The translations under genes were made by a program, and so were the position numbers. From the NCBI RefSeq assembly GCF_001999945.1, contig NZ_CP019650.1, positions 3,153,001-3,217,000 on the forward strand: a stretch of DNA of 64,000 nt. Direction: 5' to 3'. The stretch comes from Microbulbifer agarilyticus (GTDB lineage Bacteria > Pseudomonadota > Gammaproteobacteria > Pseudomonadales > Cellvibrionaceae). This document shows, in pieces, positions 36,412 to 45,219 of this stretch (within the stretch, counting starts at the first letter, position 1; the number at the start of each line of letters is the position of its first letter). The notes beneath the pieces are model-generated. The model was not told where the DNA came from. It ran no database searches and worked only from the letters and a program-made list of their open reading frames with translations.

Positions 36412-38613
36412 TTAGTGGTGTACGTCTTTCCAGTACTCGCGGTTAAGCAGCCAGGCGAAGATGAAGAACACCAAAATAAACGCCAGCACATAGAAACCAA
36501 TGCGCTTGCGGGTTTCCGCCATCGGCTCGGCGATATACTCCATGAAGTTAACCAGGTCGAAGACCGCCTGATCGTACTGCACGTCATCCATAGTGCCTTT
36601 CACATCGCCAACTCGCAGGCTACCGCAGTCGGCATCCATGATCGGGTTACCCATTTCGTCACGCACGACTTTGCCGTGATCGCGTTTCGGACCCGGGGCA
36701 CACTCTTGCAGGCCCTGCAGCTCCATCAGTACATGCGGCATACCAACATTGGGGAAAACCTTGTTGTTCACACCCAGCGGGCGGCTGTCATCTTTATAGA
36801 AGCTGCGCAGGTAAGTGTATAGCCATTCTGGCGAACGGGCGCGCGCCACCAGGGTCAGATCCGGCGGAGTGGCGCCGAACCAGACTTTGGAATCGTCCGG
36901 CTTCATGGAGATCTCCATCAGATCACCAATTTTGGCGTCACCCAATACCAGGTACTCGAGCATCAATTCGTTTGGAATATCCAGATCCGTGGCCACGCGT
37001 TCCCAGCGGGAAAAGTTGGCGCTGTGACAGCCCATGCAGTAGTTCACGAAGTACTTGGCTCCGCGCTGCAAGGAAGGCTTATCGGTCAGATCGGTCTTGA
37101 TGTAGTCCAGCTCAATGTCACTGGACGCACCAACTGCCTTAATCGGGATAAAGGTCAGCAGCAGAACAGCAATGATACCGGCGAACAGAGTAATGAACGT
37201 CTTGGCCCCAGAAGGGCTGGTAACACGCTCAGGCTCCGGATGTACCACATCGCGATCGGTCAGCCACGGCAGGATGCCAAAGAACACCGCAAACAGCAGG
37301 GACAGCAGACCCACGAACAGGCTCGCTCCCCAGTTGGCCACTGCCATCCACAGGAACATGAAGCCGAACGCGCCGCTCACGATCCAGGACAACATGCCTT
37401 TACGGCTGGTCGGATTTGTCCAGATCGGCATGGTTACAAAGAATGCAAAGTAGAACAGGGTAGCAACCTGCGCCAGGAAGTTACGCCCAGGGGTCGGGGA
37501 CTTCACACCCAGGTAACCCAGGATAATGAAGATCGCCGCGAATACCAGCAGCAGAACCTTCGGCAGCCAACCTTTATAGCGGATGGAACGCACCGGGCTC
37601 TTATCCAGCCAAGGCAGCACAAACAGGATGGCAATGGCAGCACCCATGGCCACTAGGCCAAGGAATTTCGCAGTCAACGGGCCGATATCGATGGTCACCG
37701 CACGCAGCACTGCGTAGAACGGCGTGAAGTACCATACCGGCGCAATATGCTCAGGTGTCTTCAGCGGGTTCGCTTCTTCGAAGTTCGCGTACTCCAGGAA
37801 GAAACCACCCATTTCTGGGAAGAAGAACACCACCACACAGAAGGCAAACAGGAATACCGCGATACCTACCAGGTCGTGCACGGTGTAGTACGGGTGGAAA
37901 GCAACGCCATCCAACGGTACGCCGTTCGCGTCCTTGTTCTTCTTGATATCGATGCCATCGGGGTTGTTAGAGCCGACTTCGTGCAGCGCCAGAATGTGCA
38001 GCACAACCAGCAGTACCAGCACCAGTGGTAGCGCAATTACGTGCAGAGAGAAGAAGCGCGTCAGAGTGATACCGGAGATCAGGTAGTCACCGCGAATCCA
38101 CTGCACCAGATCTTCACCAATACCCGGGATGGCGCCAAACAGAGATACGATTACCTGTGCACCCCAGTAGGACATCTGGCCCCACGGTAGTACGTAGCCC
38201 ATAAAGGCTTCGGCCATCAGCACCAGGTAGATACACATACCGAAGATCCACACCAGCTCGCGCGGCGGCTTATACGAACCGTACATCAGCGCACGGAACA
38301 TATGCAGGTAAACCACCACGAAAAAGGCGGAAGCGCCCGTGGAGTGCAGATAGCGAATAATCCACCCCATCTCTACATCGCGCATGATGTATTCAACGGA
38401 AGCGAATGCACCTTCTGCGGTAGGCGTGTAGCTCATTACCAGCCAGATACCGGTCAACAGCTGGTTCACCAGAACCAGCATGGAAAGCACACCAAAGAAG
38501 TACCACAGGTTGAAATTCTTGGGCGCGTAGTACTTACCCATATGGGTATCCCACGCGCGGTAGATCGGCAGTCGCTGGTCGACCCAATCGCCAAGTGCGG
38601 TTAGCCAGTTCAT
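36412..38613 (-). CDS. Cytochrome b / cytochrome c1 fusion of the ubiquinol-cytochrome c reductase
   Basis: One uninterrupted 733-codon frame encodes both subunits. Residues 1 to about 400 are cytochrome b: eight helices, two pairs of haem-ligand histidines (YLHSTGA and YLHMFRA; SLHVIAL and VLHILAL), the PEWY-equivalent PVWYFTPFYA and GYVLPWGQMSYWGA. Residues about 400-456 hold two extra predicted helices, followed by PEPERV. A hydrophobic stretch at about 473-494 ending in VGA496 resembles an internal signal peptide. Cytochrome c1 follows: the haem motif C526-MGC529-H530, a likely Met ligand in GMPHVL and a C-terminal membrane anchor (about 703-724). A b/c1 fusion that is cut after synthesis is known as fbcH in Bradyrhizobium. 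It overlaps petA by four bases. Confidence 0.94.
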   Translation of the reverse strand: MNWLTALGDWVDQRLPIYRAWDTHMGKYYAPKNFNLWYFFGVLSMLVLVNQLLTGIWLVMSYTPTAEGAFASVEYIMRDVEMGWIIRYLHSTGASAFFVVVYLHMFRALMYGSYKPPRELVWIFGMCIYLVLMAEAFMGYVLPWGQMSYWGAQVIVSLFGAIPGIGEDLVQWIRGDYLISGITLTRFFSLHVIALPLVLVLLVVLHILALHEVGSNNPDGIDIKKNKDANGVPLDGVAFHPYYTVHDLVGIAVFLFAFCVVVFFFPEMGGFFLEYANFEEANPLKTPEHIAPVWYFTPFYAVLRAVTIDIGPLTAKFLGLVAMGAAIAILFVLPWLDKSPVRSIRYKGWLPKVLLLVFAAIFIILGYLGVKSPTPGRNFLAQVATLFYFAFFVTMPIWTNPTSRKGMLSWIVSGAFGFMFLWMAVANWGASLFVGLLSLLFAVFFGILPWLTDRDVVHPEPERVTSPSGAKTFITLFAGIIAVLLLTFIPIKAVGASSDIELDYIKTDLTDKPSLQRGAKYFVNYCMGCHSANFSRWERVATDLDIPNELMLEYLVLGDAKIGDLMEISMKPDDSKVWFGATPPDLTLVARARSPEWLYTYLRSFYKDDSRPLGVNNKVFPNVGMPHVLMELQGLQECAPGPKRDHGKVVRDEMGNPIMDADCGSLRVGDVKGTMDDVQYDQAVFDLVNFMEYIAEPMAETRKRIGFYVLAFILVFFIFAWLLNREYWKDVHH

Positions 38614-39209
38614 GCAGCACCCTCCTGATCTACGCCAATTACGATTACGTCATCCCCGTCGTAGGAATAGGGAGGCACTTCCATATTCAGCGGAGCCGGA
38701 ACACCGGTATATACGCGGCCAGCCAGGTCATATTTGGAGCCGTGACAGGCACAGAAGAAACCACCCTGCCACTGGTCACCGCCGAGATCGGCAGTGCCCA
38801 CTTCCGGGCGATACATGGGCGCACAGCCCAGGTGGGTACAGAGACCAACAAGCACCAGAGTCTGCGGCTTGATTGCGCGATTTTCCGGGTCAACATACGC
38901 CGGTTGGGTGGATTCCTGAGACTCAGGATCACGCAGGAACGGATCAACCTTGGTCAGGTTGTCCAGGACTTCCTGGGTACGACGCACCACGTAAACGGGC
39001 TTACCGCGCCATTCAACGGTGACCATCTGGCCCGGCTCCAGCTTGGCAATGTTGTACTTAACTGGTGCGCCGGCGGCCTTAGCCTTGGCACTCGGATTCC
39101 AGGAGGCGACAAAAGGTACAGCAACCCCCACTGCCCCGGCACCACCCACAACGGAGGTAGCGGCAGTCAAGAATCGACGACGCCCCACATTTACACCGTC
39201 ATCACTCAT
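38610..39209 (-). CDS. petA: Rieske iron-sulfur subunit of the bc1 complex
   Basis: The Rieske protein passes electrons from ubiquinol to cytochrome c1. The 199-residue protein starts with a twin-arginine motif (GRRRFLTAA) and a membrane helix (about 15-35) that serves as uncleaved anchor. The 2Fe-2S cluster motifs CTHLGCAP and CACHGSKYD are intact, with GPAPxxL replaced by VPAPLNMEVP near the end. ATG at 39209. Its stop overlaps the cytochrome b start by four bases, so the complex is made from one operon. Confidence 0.96.
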   Translation of the reverse strand: MSDDGVNVGRRRFLTAATSVVGGAGAVGVAVPFVASWNPSAKAKAAGAPVKYNIAKLEPGQMVTVEWRGKPVYVVRRTQEVLDNLTKVDPFLRDPESQESTQPAYVDPENRAIKPQTLVLVGLCTHLGCAPMYRPEVGTADLGGDQWQGGFFCACHGSKYDLAGRVYTGVPAPLNMEVPPYSYDGDDVIVIGVDQEGAA

Positions 39210-39707
39210 GACGTAGATCTCCCATCACAGCGCCCCGTAACTTGCCATACACAAGCTCGAGACTGACTGGCCCAAACCCAAAATTCCGGAAAACGACTGT
39301 CAAGAATCCAAAAACCACGGCGCGCAGGTAATTCAGGGTATCCCGTGCGTTGGCAACGACGATGCAGCTTCAATGGCTCAAAAAACCAGAGAGAACAGAG
39401 CGCCCGTGTGGCGATCACAACACGACCGTCACAAAATCAGAGACTTAAAACAGAAACTCCCCTACAACTGGCCCGCCTGCTCGGCCATAGGACAAAATGG
39501 CCAAACCCCAAGTGCAAGCGGATAGAAATTCGCGCAATGTTAAAGAAAATGCCAATTTGATACAAGGTGAATACGGAGGCGAACGTCGGTAATCACGCGG
39601 CAAACTGGTGACTTTTCATACAACCAACAAACTGTATTCGGCACAACTTCCAAAGCGCACGCAAAAAAAAGCCCGGCATTTGCCGGGCCAGAAAAATAAA
39701 TTCTCGC
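39210..39707. promoter_or_regulatory. Intergenic region between rpsI and petA
   Basis: This 498-base gap contains no credible coding sequence; short frames on both strands lack family features and ribosome sites. It holds the rpsI terminator (39663-39688) on the right and must hold the petA promoter reading leftward. The best sigma-70-like match on the minus strand is TTGTAT (39565-39560) with TAACAT (39542-39537) at 17-base spacing, which would leave an untranslated leader of about 320 nt. That assignment is weak. Confidence 0.45.
39663..39688 (-). terminator. Rho-independent terminator after rpsI
   Basis: GCCCGGCA (39671-39678) pairs with TGCCGGGC (39681-39688); on the minus strand the stem is followed by eight T (complement of the A run 39663-39670). 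It closes the rplM-rpsI operon 20 bases after the stop codon. Confidence 0.9.
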
Positions 39708-40100
39708 TTAACGCTTGGAGAATTGCGGCTTCTTACGCGCTTTGCGCAGACCGACTTTCTTACGCTCAACAGCACGAGCGTCACGAGTAACGTAGCCAGC
39801 TGCACGCAGCGGCTGACGCAGGGACTCGTCATACTGCATCAGAGCGCGAGTCAGGCCGTGACGGATAGCGCCCGCCTGACCGAAGGAACCGCCGCCCTTA
39901 ACAGTAACGTTAATGTCGAATTTTTCGACCATATCGACCATTTCCAGCGGCTGACGCACGATCATGCGCGCCACTTCGCGGCCGAAGTATTCATCCAGGG
40001 AGCGACCGTTAACGCTGATTTTACCTTCACCCTGCGCGATAAATACGCGAGCGGTGGAGGTCTTGCGGCGGCCGGTACCGTAGTATTGAGTAGTTGCCAT
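39708..40100 (-). CDS. rpsI: 30S ribosomal protein S9
   Basis: Ribosomal protein uS9, whose C-terminal tail reaches the P-site tRNA. The 130 residues contain [17 protein letters not shown] at the start, [19 protein letters not shown] in the middle and the basic tail [12 protein letters not shown] at 40100, 14 bases after rplM, the universal gene pair. A rho-independent terminator follows. Confidence 0.98.
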   Translation of the reverse strand: MATTQYYGTGRRKTSTARVFIAQGEGKISVNGRSLDEYFGREVARMIVRQPLEMVDMVEKFDINVTVKGGGSFGQAGAIRHGLTRALMQYDESLRQPLRAAGYVTRDARAVERKKVGLRKARKKPQFSKR

Positions 40101-40114
40101 GAGAATGATTCCGT

Positions 40115-40543
40115 TTAGATCGACAGTTCAATCGGCTGCTGGGCCGCATGAGGATGTTCGCTACCCTTGTACACCTTCAATTTCTTGAACATGGCGCGAC
40201 CCAGAGGGCCCTTGGGGAGCATGCCTTTCACAGCACTTTGGATAGTGCGCTCAGGCGCCTTGTCGATCAGCTTCTCAAAGCTGATGGATTTAAGACCACC
40301 AGGGTAGCCGGAGTGGCTGTGGTAGATCTTGTCTTTGGCCTTATTGCCGGTCACGCGGACCTTTTCGGCGTTGATTACTACGATGTAGTCACCGGTGTCC
40401 ACGTGGGGCGTATATTCAGGCTTGTGCTTGCCGCGCAGGCGGTGGGCGATCTCGGCGGAAATACGGCCGAGAGTCTTGTCCGCAGCGTCAACAATGTACC
40501 AGTCGCGAGTGACCGCTTCTGGCTTGGCACTGTAAGTCTTCAT
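40115..40543 (-). CDS. rplM: 50S ribosomal protein L13
   Basis: Ribosomal protein uL13, an early assembly protein of the large subunit. From ATG 40543 it has 142 residues, the same as E. coli L13, starting [37 protein letters not shown] and [19 protein letters not shown] are typical. A frame extension to 40555 would add four residues and is unlikely. In some bacteria this transcript is autoregulated by L13 binding its leader; I see no clear structure here. Confidence 0.98.
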   Translation of the reverse strand: MKTYSAKPEAVTRDWYIVDAADKTLGRISAEIAHRLRGKHKPEYTPHVDTGDYIVVINAEKVRVTGNKAKDKIYHSHSGYPGGLKSISFEKLIDKAPERTIQSAVKGMLPKGPLGRAMFKKLKVYKGSEHPHAAQQPIELSI

Positions 40544-40723
40544 GTTATAAAACACCTGTATATGGCTCCCGAAATGGGGGCCGTCCCACGAAAAGAGCGC
40601 GAATACTACATAAGCGCCCTGGGGTTTTCAAGCACAAAATTGAGCAACTTGTGAACAGCCCGTCTCGGGCCGAACACCCACACAACCCCGCTCTGCACCG
40701 CTTGCTATATAAGGAGAGAGCAC

Positions 40724-41890
40724 CTATTCCGCACGGTGTGGCTGGGCCAGATATTCGCGGGACTGCATCTCCTGCAAGCGACTCACCGTACGCTCAAACT
40801 CGAAGCGCAGCTGACGCCCGCCATAAAGGCACTCGATGGGCTCCGCCGCCGACACCACCAGATTGACGCCACGGTCATAAAACTCGTCGATCAAATTAAT
40901 AAAGCGCCGCGCCTGACTCTCGGTACGCTCGTTGAACTGCGGGATATTCGCCAGCAGCACTGTATGAAACTCACGCGCCAGCTCGATATAGTCATTTTGG
41001 GAGCGTGGCCCATCGCACAACTCGGCAAATTCAAACCACGCAACATCATCGGCGATCCGCACAGCAACAATGGGGCGCCCCTCGATATCCAGCGTAACCT
41101 GCTCACGCACTTCAGCCCCCTCCACCATCAGGCTATTAAAGGAGCGCATCAGACTCACATCCGCATCCTCATCCAGCGGACTGTGGTACAACTCGGCCAT
41201 TTCGAGGGCACGCAGGCGGTAATCCACCCCATTGTCCACATTAACCACCTTGGTGTGTGTCAGCAGTAGATCGATCGCGGGCAGGAACCGCGCGCGCTGC
41301 AGACCATCGCGATACAAACCCTCAGGTACGATATTTGAGGTAGCCACCAGAGTAACCCCCCGCTGGAACAACGCCTGCAGCAAATTAGCCAGAATCATTG
41401 CATCGGTGATATCCGAAACAAAAAACTCGTCAAAACAAAGCACGCGTGCGCGCTCCGCAATGCTGTCCGCCACCTTCTCCAGGGGATCTTTCTGCCCAGC
41501 CAGCGTCTTCAACTGACGGTGAACCTCACGCATAAAGCGATGAAAGTGCGTGCGCTGCTTGCGCTCGAAGGGTAGCGACTCATAAAAGGCATCCATCAGA
41601 TAGGTTTTGCCGCGCCCGACACCACCCCAAAAGTACAACCCCTTCTCCGGCACGTTCGCCCCACCCCAAAGACGGCGCACTCGTGCGAGCAACCCACCCT
41701 CTCGCTCTCCTGCAATCAGACGCTCATATAAATCCTGCAACTCCTCGACCGCCGCACGCTGCGCGGGATCCTCCATGAAGTCGGGGCGCTGCAGGTCGCG
41801 CTGATAACGCGCCATGGGAGACAGGCGCCGCGAGGACGCTCCAGGGGCATGCGAATGCTGTTCCGTGACCATTTGTGGGAAACCGTTCAT
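40724..41890 (-). CDS. zapE: Cell division ATPase ZapE
   Basis: ZapE (AFG1 family) is an ATPase that associates with the Z ring and destabilises FtsZ polymers. The 388-residue protein has the SPMARYQRDLQRPDF N-terminus, Walker A YFWGGVGRGKTYLMD and Walker B VLCFDEFFVSDI, then the arginine-finger region SNIVPEGLYRDGLQR. The ATG at 41890 was chosen over an upstream TTG (41899); a downstream ATG at 41872 is also possible. None has a strong ribosome site. It is divergent from zapG. Confidence 0.95.
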   Translation of the reverse strand: MNGFPQMVTEQHSHAPGASSRRLSPMARYQRDLQRPDFMEDPAQRAAVEELQDLYERLIAGEREGGLLARVRRLWGGANVPEKGLYFWGGVGRGKTYLMDAFYESLPFERKQRTHFHRFMREVHRQLKTLAGQKDPLEKVADSIAERARVLCFDEFFVSDITDAMILANLLQALFQRGVTLVATSNIVPEGLYRDGLQRARFLPAIDLLLTHTKVVNVDNGVDYRLRALEMAELYHSPLDEDADVSLMRSFNSLMVEGAEVREQVTLDIEGRPIVAVRIADDVAWFEFAELCDGPRSQNDYIELAREFHTVLLANIPQFNERTESQARRFINLIDEFYDRGVNLVVSAAEPIECLYGGRQLRFEFERTVSRLQEMQSREYLAQPHRAE

Positions 41891-42049
41891 TAATTTCAAG
41901 GCGACGCTGCCGGGAAGGAACCACTGACACCTATATTTGGCACCACGGGCTCAAGTGGAAGAGTCAACTACAGGTCGACTGGCGCGCACTTTACCAAATC
42001 CCCTACAAATTGGCACAAACACCGCCACGGCGCAGCCTACGGAATTGCG

Positions 42050-42055
42050 TATAAT
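42050..42055 (+). promoter_or_regulatory. Candidate -10 element of the zapG promoter
   Basis: A perfect TATAAT lies 54 bases before the GTG start of zapG in the divergent gap with zapE. The hexamer 17 bases upstream is a poor -35 match, so the call rests on the -10 element and its position. Confidence 0.45.
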
Positions 42056-42108
42056 AAGATCGCCGCCACGGATTGGCCGGTGCCATTTTTCTAAGAGGAG
42101 GAAGTATC

Positions 42109-42579
42109 GTGCACTCAACTTCGGTTTTAATTCTGGTGGGCGTGATTGGCCTGACCCTCGGCGCACTACTGGCGTTTCTCGCAACACGTGGACGCCAAAG
42201 TATTGACCGCACCCAGGAACTGGAATTGCGCCTAAAAGAAGCCAACACCAAGCTGGAAGACTTTCAGCTTCAGGTGAATGAACATTTCGATCAGACTGCG
42301 CAGCTAGTCCACAACCTCACCGAAAGCTACCGAGATGTTCACGAATATCTGGCCAACAGCGCGATGCGCCTGTCCAGCCAGGATATCGGCCGACAGATGC
42401 TTGAAGCAGGCAGCGGCCAACTGAGCGACCGCAACGAGGAACTCAACGTACTTCCCCCGCGCGACTGGGCACCCAAAGAACCCGGCGCCAAAGGCACATT
42501 ATCGGAAGAGTTTGGTCTGGAGAAGGAAGCTTCCGCCCCTACTCCGACTCCCGCGCCCGAAGGGGTTACCCACCGCTAA
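42109..42579 (+). CDS. zapG: DUF1043 inner-membrane protein ZapG (YhcB)
   Basis: ZapG/YhcB is a small bitopic inner-membrane protein tied to cell division and envelope growth. The 156 residues begin with a membrane helix (about 4-26, VLILVGVIGLTLGALLAFLA), followed by a coiled coil (about 35-75) with the conserved LVHNLTESYRDVHEYLANSA, then a variable acidic and proline-rich tail. GTG at 42109 is fixed by the strong ribosome site AGGAGGA eight bases upstream. It sits beside zapE, degS and the L13/S9 operon as in other gammaproteobacteria. Confidence 0.92.
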   Translation: MHSTSVLILVGVIGLTLGALLAFLATRGRQSIDRTQELELRLKEANTKLEDFQLQVNEHFDQTAQLVHNLTESYRDVHEYLANSAMRLSSQDIGRQMLEAGSGQLSDRNEELNVLPPRDWAPKEPGAKGTLSEEFGLEKEASAPTPTPAPEGVTHR

Positions 42580-42610
42580 GCGCATACACTGCGATCACGC
42601 AGTAACAAGA

Positions 42611-42645
42611 CATAAAAAAAGGCGGGTTAACCCGCCTTTTTTATG
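42611..42645. terminator. Bidirectional terminator between zapG and sat
   Basis: AGGCGGGTT (42620-42628) and AACCCGCCT (42629-42637) form a palindromic core flanked by A and T runs (42614-42620 and 42637-42642), so it can stop both convergent transcripts. Confidence 0.9.
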
Positions 42646-42691
42646 TCGCTCGAGCTTTGCATCACCCGAGCAACCTTCACAAGCCTAAAAA

Positions 42692-43882
42692 TTACAGGCT
42701 CTGGTAGTAATCCATCAGGATCTGAGCAACCTCGGGGCGGGAAAATTCCGGGGGCGGCGCAACACCGTTACCCAGCATCTCACGCACCTTGGTGCCTGAC
42801 AGCAAAATGAAATCTTCTTTGGAGTGATCCGGCACGTCGCGCATCATGACCACACGATTCAACTTCTTCGAGTAAGCGGTGTGATCCGCGCGGAAGATTT
42901 CAATCTCCAGCGCACCTTCGGGCACCTTGTCGTCGAAGATAGTCTGCGCATCGAACGCACCGTAGTAATCACCAACACCGGCGTGATCGCGACCAACGAT
43001 CAGGTGGCTACAGCCACAGTTCTGGCGGAATACCGCGTGCAGAACGGCTTCACGCGGACCCGCATACAGCATGTCGAATCCATATCCGGTCACCATCACA
43101 GTGTTTTTGGGGAAGTAGTCTTCCACCATTTTGCGAATAGCTGCATCGCGCACATGGGCAGGAATATCACCCGGCTTCAGCTTACCCAGCAACATGTGGA
43201 TAAGTACACCGTCCGCATCAACCGCATCCAGTGCCATTTTGCACAGCTCTTCGTGGGCACGGTGCATAGGGTTACGGGTCTGGAAAGCAACAACCTTGCT
43301 CCAACCGTGCTCGACAAATTCGTTACGAATTTCCACCGCGGTGCGGAAGGTATCCGGGAAGTCCGCCTGGAAGTAGCTGAAATTGAGCACTTCGATTGAA
43401 CCGGAAATCAGCTGACGGCCTGCCCCCTTAAAGGTAGCAACGCCGGGGTGGGCTCCATCCAGAGTACCGAATACATGCTCGGCAATGGTATTTACCTGCT
43501 CATCGGTCACCGTCTCGATAGCGTCAACGTCCATCACCGCCAACACTGGATTGCCTTCAACGTTGGGATCCCGCAGAGCAATACGTTTCGCACCGGCGAT
43601 CGCGGAAGTATCTTCCACCATGTTTACCACAGGTACCGGCCAAAACAGGCCATCAACGGTGCGCAGAGTCTCGGCCACACTCAGGGTATCCGCCAGATTC
43701 ATATAACCCTGCAGTGGATTGAAATAACCTGCACCCAACATCACCGCATTCGCCGCTGCAGCGGAGCTTACGACGATGGAAGGCAGGGACTCCGCTTCGT
43801 GCGCGAGCTGGTGATGGCGCTCGGCATCGTAGACAAAGCGCGGCTGCAGCTCGACACTGCCGTGTGGACGAACCAGGGACAT
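42692..43882 (-). CDS. sat: Sulfate adenylyltransferase, homomeric Sat type
   Basis: ATP sulfurylase makes adenylyl sulfate (APS) from sulfate and ATP. The 396-residue protein belongs to the single-chain Sat family, unrelated to the CysD/CysN pair common in gammaproteobacteria. Visible motifs: PLQGYMNLADT, the nucleotide-binding QTRNPMHRAHEELC (TxNPxHxxH type), CSHLIVGRDHAGVG, and the C-terminal SGTKVREML. ATG at 43882 has ribosome site AGGAG; the frame extension to 43951 is not family-like. It would feed assimilation together with a PAPS/APS reductase such as the CysH-like protein at 20441, although an APS kinase is not in the window. Confidence 0.95.
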   Translation of the reverse strand: MSLVRPHGSVELQPRFVYDAERHHQLAHEAESLPSIVVSSAAAANAVMLGAGYFNPLQGYMNLADTLSVAETLRTVDGLFWPVPVVNMVEDTSAIAGAKRIALRDPNVEGNPVLAVMDVDAIETVTDEQVNTIAEHVFGTLDGAHPGVATFKGAGRQLISGSIEVLNFSYFQADFPDTFRTAVEIRNEFVEHGWSKVVAFQTRNPMHRAHEELCKMALDAVDADGVLIHMLLGKLKPGDIPAHVRDAAIRKMVEDYFPKNTVMVTGYGFDMLYAGPREAVLHAVFRQNCGCSHLIVGRDHAGVGDYYGAFDAQTIFDDKVPEGALEIEIFRADHTAYSKKLNRVVMMRDVPDHSKEDFILLSGTKVREMLGNGVAPPPEFSRPEVAQILMDYYQSL

Positions 43883-44041
43883 AGACACTCCTGAAAATGA
43901 GGAACCAGACGGAATTTTTGAGCCGCACATTATACGGATTAGCGGCTCCACACCAAGTACTTGAATGAGCCCGGGTTAGAACTTCTGTTGAGGACACCAG
44001 AACCGAAAGACGTATAATGACCTCAAATCAAGGAGCCTTCG

Positions 44042-45193
44042 GTGCTATTACAACGATTTGTGCAAGATTGGGCCATCCCCGCCGCAATTGGCCTGGCGGT
44101 GGCGGCCGCACTACTTTTGGTGTTTCCCCACCTGCGCGGAACGACCAACAACCCCTCTCCGGGGATCGCCACCTCAGGCCCAGCATCCTACTCCAGCGCT
44201 GTGAATCTGGCGGGGCCTGCGGTGGTCAACGTGTTTAGCCGCATTCCTTTGCGCAATCACCCGATGGCGAACCACCCCCTGTTCCCCTTCTACCTAAACA
44301 AAATGACTCCGCTGCAGCGCGAGCGCTTACAACAAAACCTAGGCTCTGGCGTTATCGTCAGCGAGGATGGATACTTATTAACCAACCTCCATGTCATCTC
44401 CGGTGCGGAGCAGGTCTCAGTGGTATTGGCGGACGGCCGTGAGGGGCAAGTTAAATTAGTCGGCGCCTCCGCAGAATTTGATCTTGCGGTACTCAAGATT
44501 GACCTCCCCAACCTGACCGCTATCGAGATGGGCGACCCGGACCGGGCGCAGGTTGGTGATGTAGTGCTCGCTATCGGCAACCCATGGGGAGTGGGGCAAA
44601 CGGTTACCCAGGGCATCATCAGCGCAACCGAGCGCGACTTGGGAAACACCGGTGTCGGGGGGTATCTACAGAACTTCCTGCAAACCGATGCTGCGATTAA
44701 CCCCGGCAACTCCGGCGGCGCACTGGTCGATGCACGCGGTAAACTGCTTGGCATCAACACAAGGGTTCTCGATCAAACCGCGCCCACCAGTGGAATCAGC
44801 TTCGCGATCCCCGCAAATATTGCCCTCAAAGTGATGCAGGACATTATTGAGTTCGGGCGAGTGGTACCCGGCTGGCTCGGTATCGAAGCGCAAAACCTGA
44901 CTCCACTACTGGCACGCTCGTTTAACCTGACCTCCACCAATGGAGTCATTGTTACCGCGATCTACAATCAGGGGCCGGCGCAAGAGGCGGGGCTGCGGCC
45001 CGGTGACGTTATCACTCACATCAATGCCACGCCGATTAATGACGGCAAGCATGGCAACGCCGCAATGGCGACACTGCGTCCCGGGGAAGTTGTGACCATT
45101 ACCTATATCCGCGAAGGCGAAGTGCTTGCCACCCGCGCTACCATCTCAGAAAAACCGGATGGGAACACGCCCCAGACACCGGAAGGAAACTAA
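44042..45193 (+). CDS. degS: DegS/AlgW-type periplasmic serine protease
   Basis: A membrane-anchored HtrA-family protease that senses unfolded outer-membrane proteins and starts the sigma-E (AlgU) cascade by cutting RseA/MucA. The 383 residues have an N-terminal anchor (about 12-30), the trypsin-like domain with triad H117 (NLHVISGA), D147 (EFDLAVL) and S224 (GNSGGAL), and one PDZ domain (about 275-370). One rather than two PDZ domains fits DegS/AlgW, not DegP. GTG at 44042 follows AAGGAGCCTTC. It starts a transcript with the NTF2-like gene. Confidence 0.93.
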   Translation: MLLQRFVQDWAIPAAIGLAVAAALLLVFPHLRGTTNNPSPGIATSGPASYSSAVNLAGPAVVNVFSRIPLRNHPMANHPLFPFYLNKMTPLQRERLQQNLGSGVIVSEDGYLLTNLHVISGAEQVSVVLADGREGQVKLVGASAEFDLAVLKIDLPNLTAIEMGDPDRAQVGDVVLAIGNPWGVGQTVTQGIISATERDLGNTGVGGYLQNFLQTDAAINPGNSGGALVDARGKLLGINTRVLDQTAPTSGISFAIPANIALKVMQDIIEFGRVVPGWLGIEAQNLTPLLARSFNLTSTNGVIVTAIYNQGPAQEAGLRPGDVITHINATPINDGKHGNAAMATLRPGEVVTITYIREGEVLATRATISEKPDGNTPQTPEGN

Positions 45194-45219
45194 AAAACGC
45201 GGTTAACAGGAGAAAGGCA

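Noticed and set aside
36412..38613. Cytochrome b-c1 fusion as a sequencing frameshift artefact
   Set aside because: The frame stays open across the junction with sensible residues, a signal-like segment and a proline-rich linker. A frameshift would have produced out-of-frame sequence somewhere between the domains.
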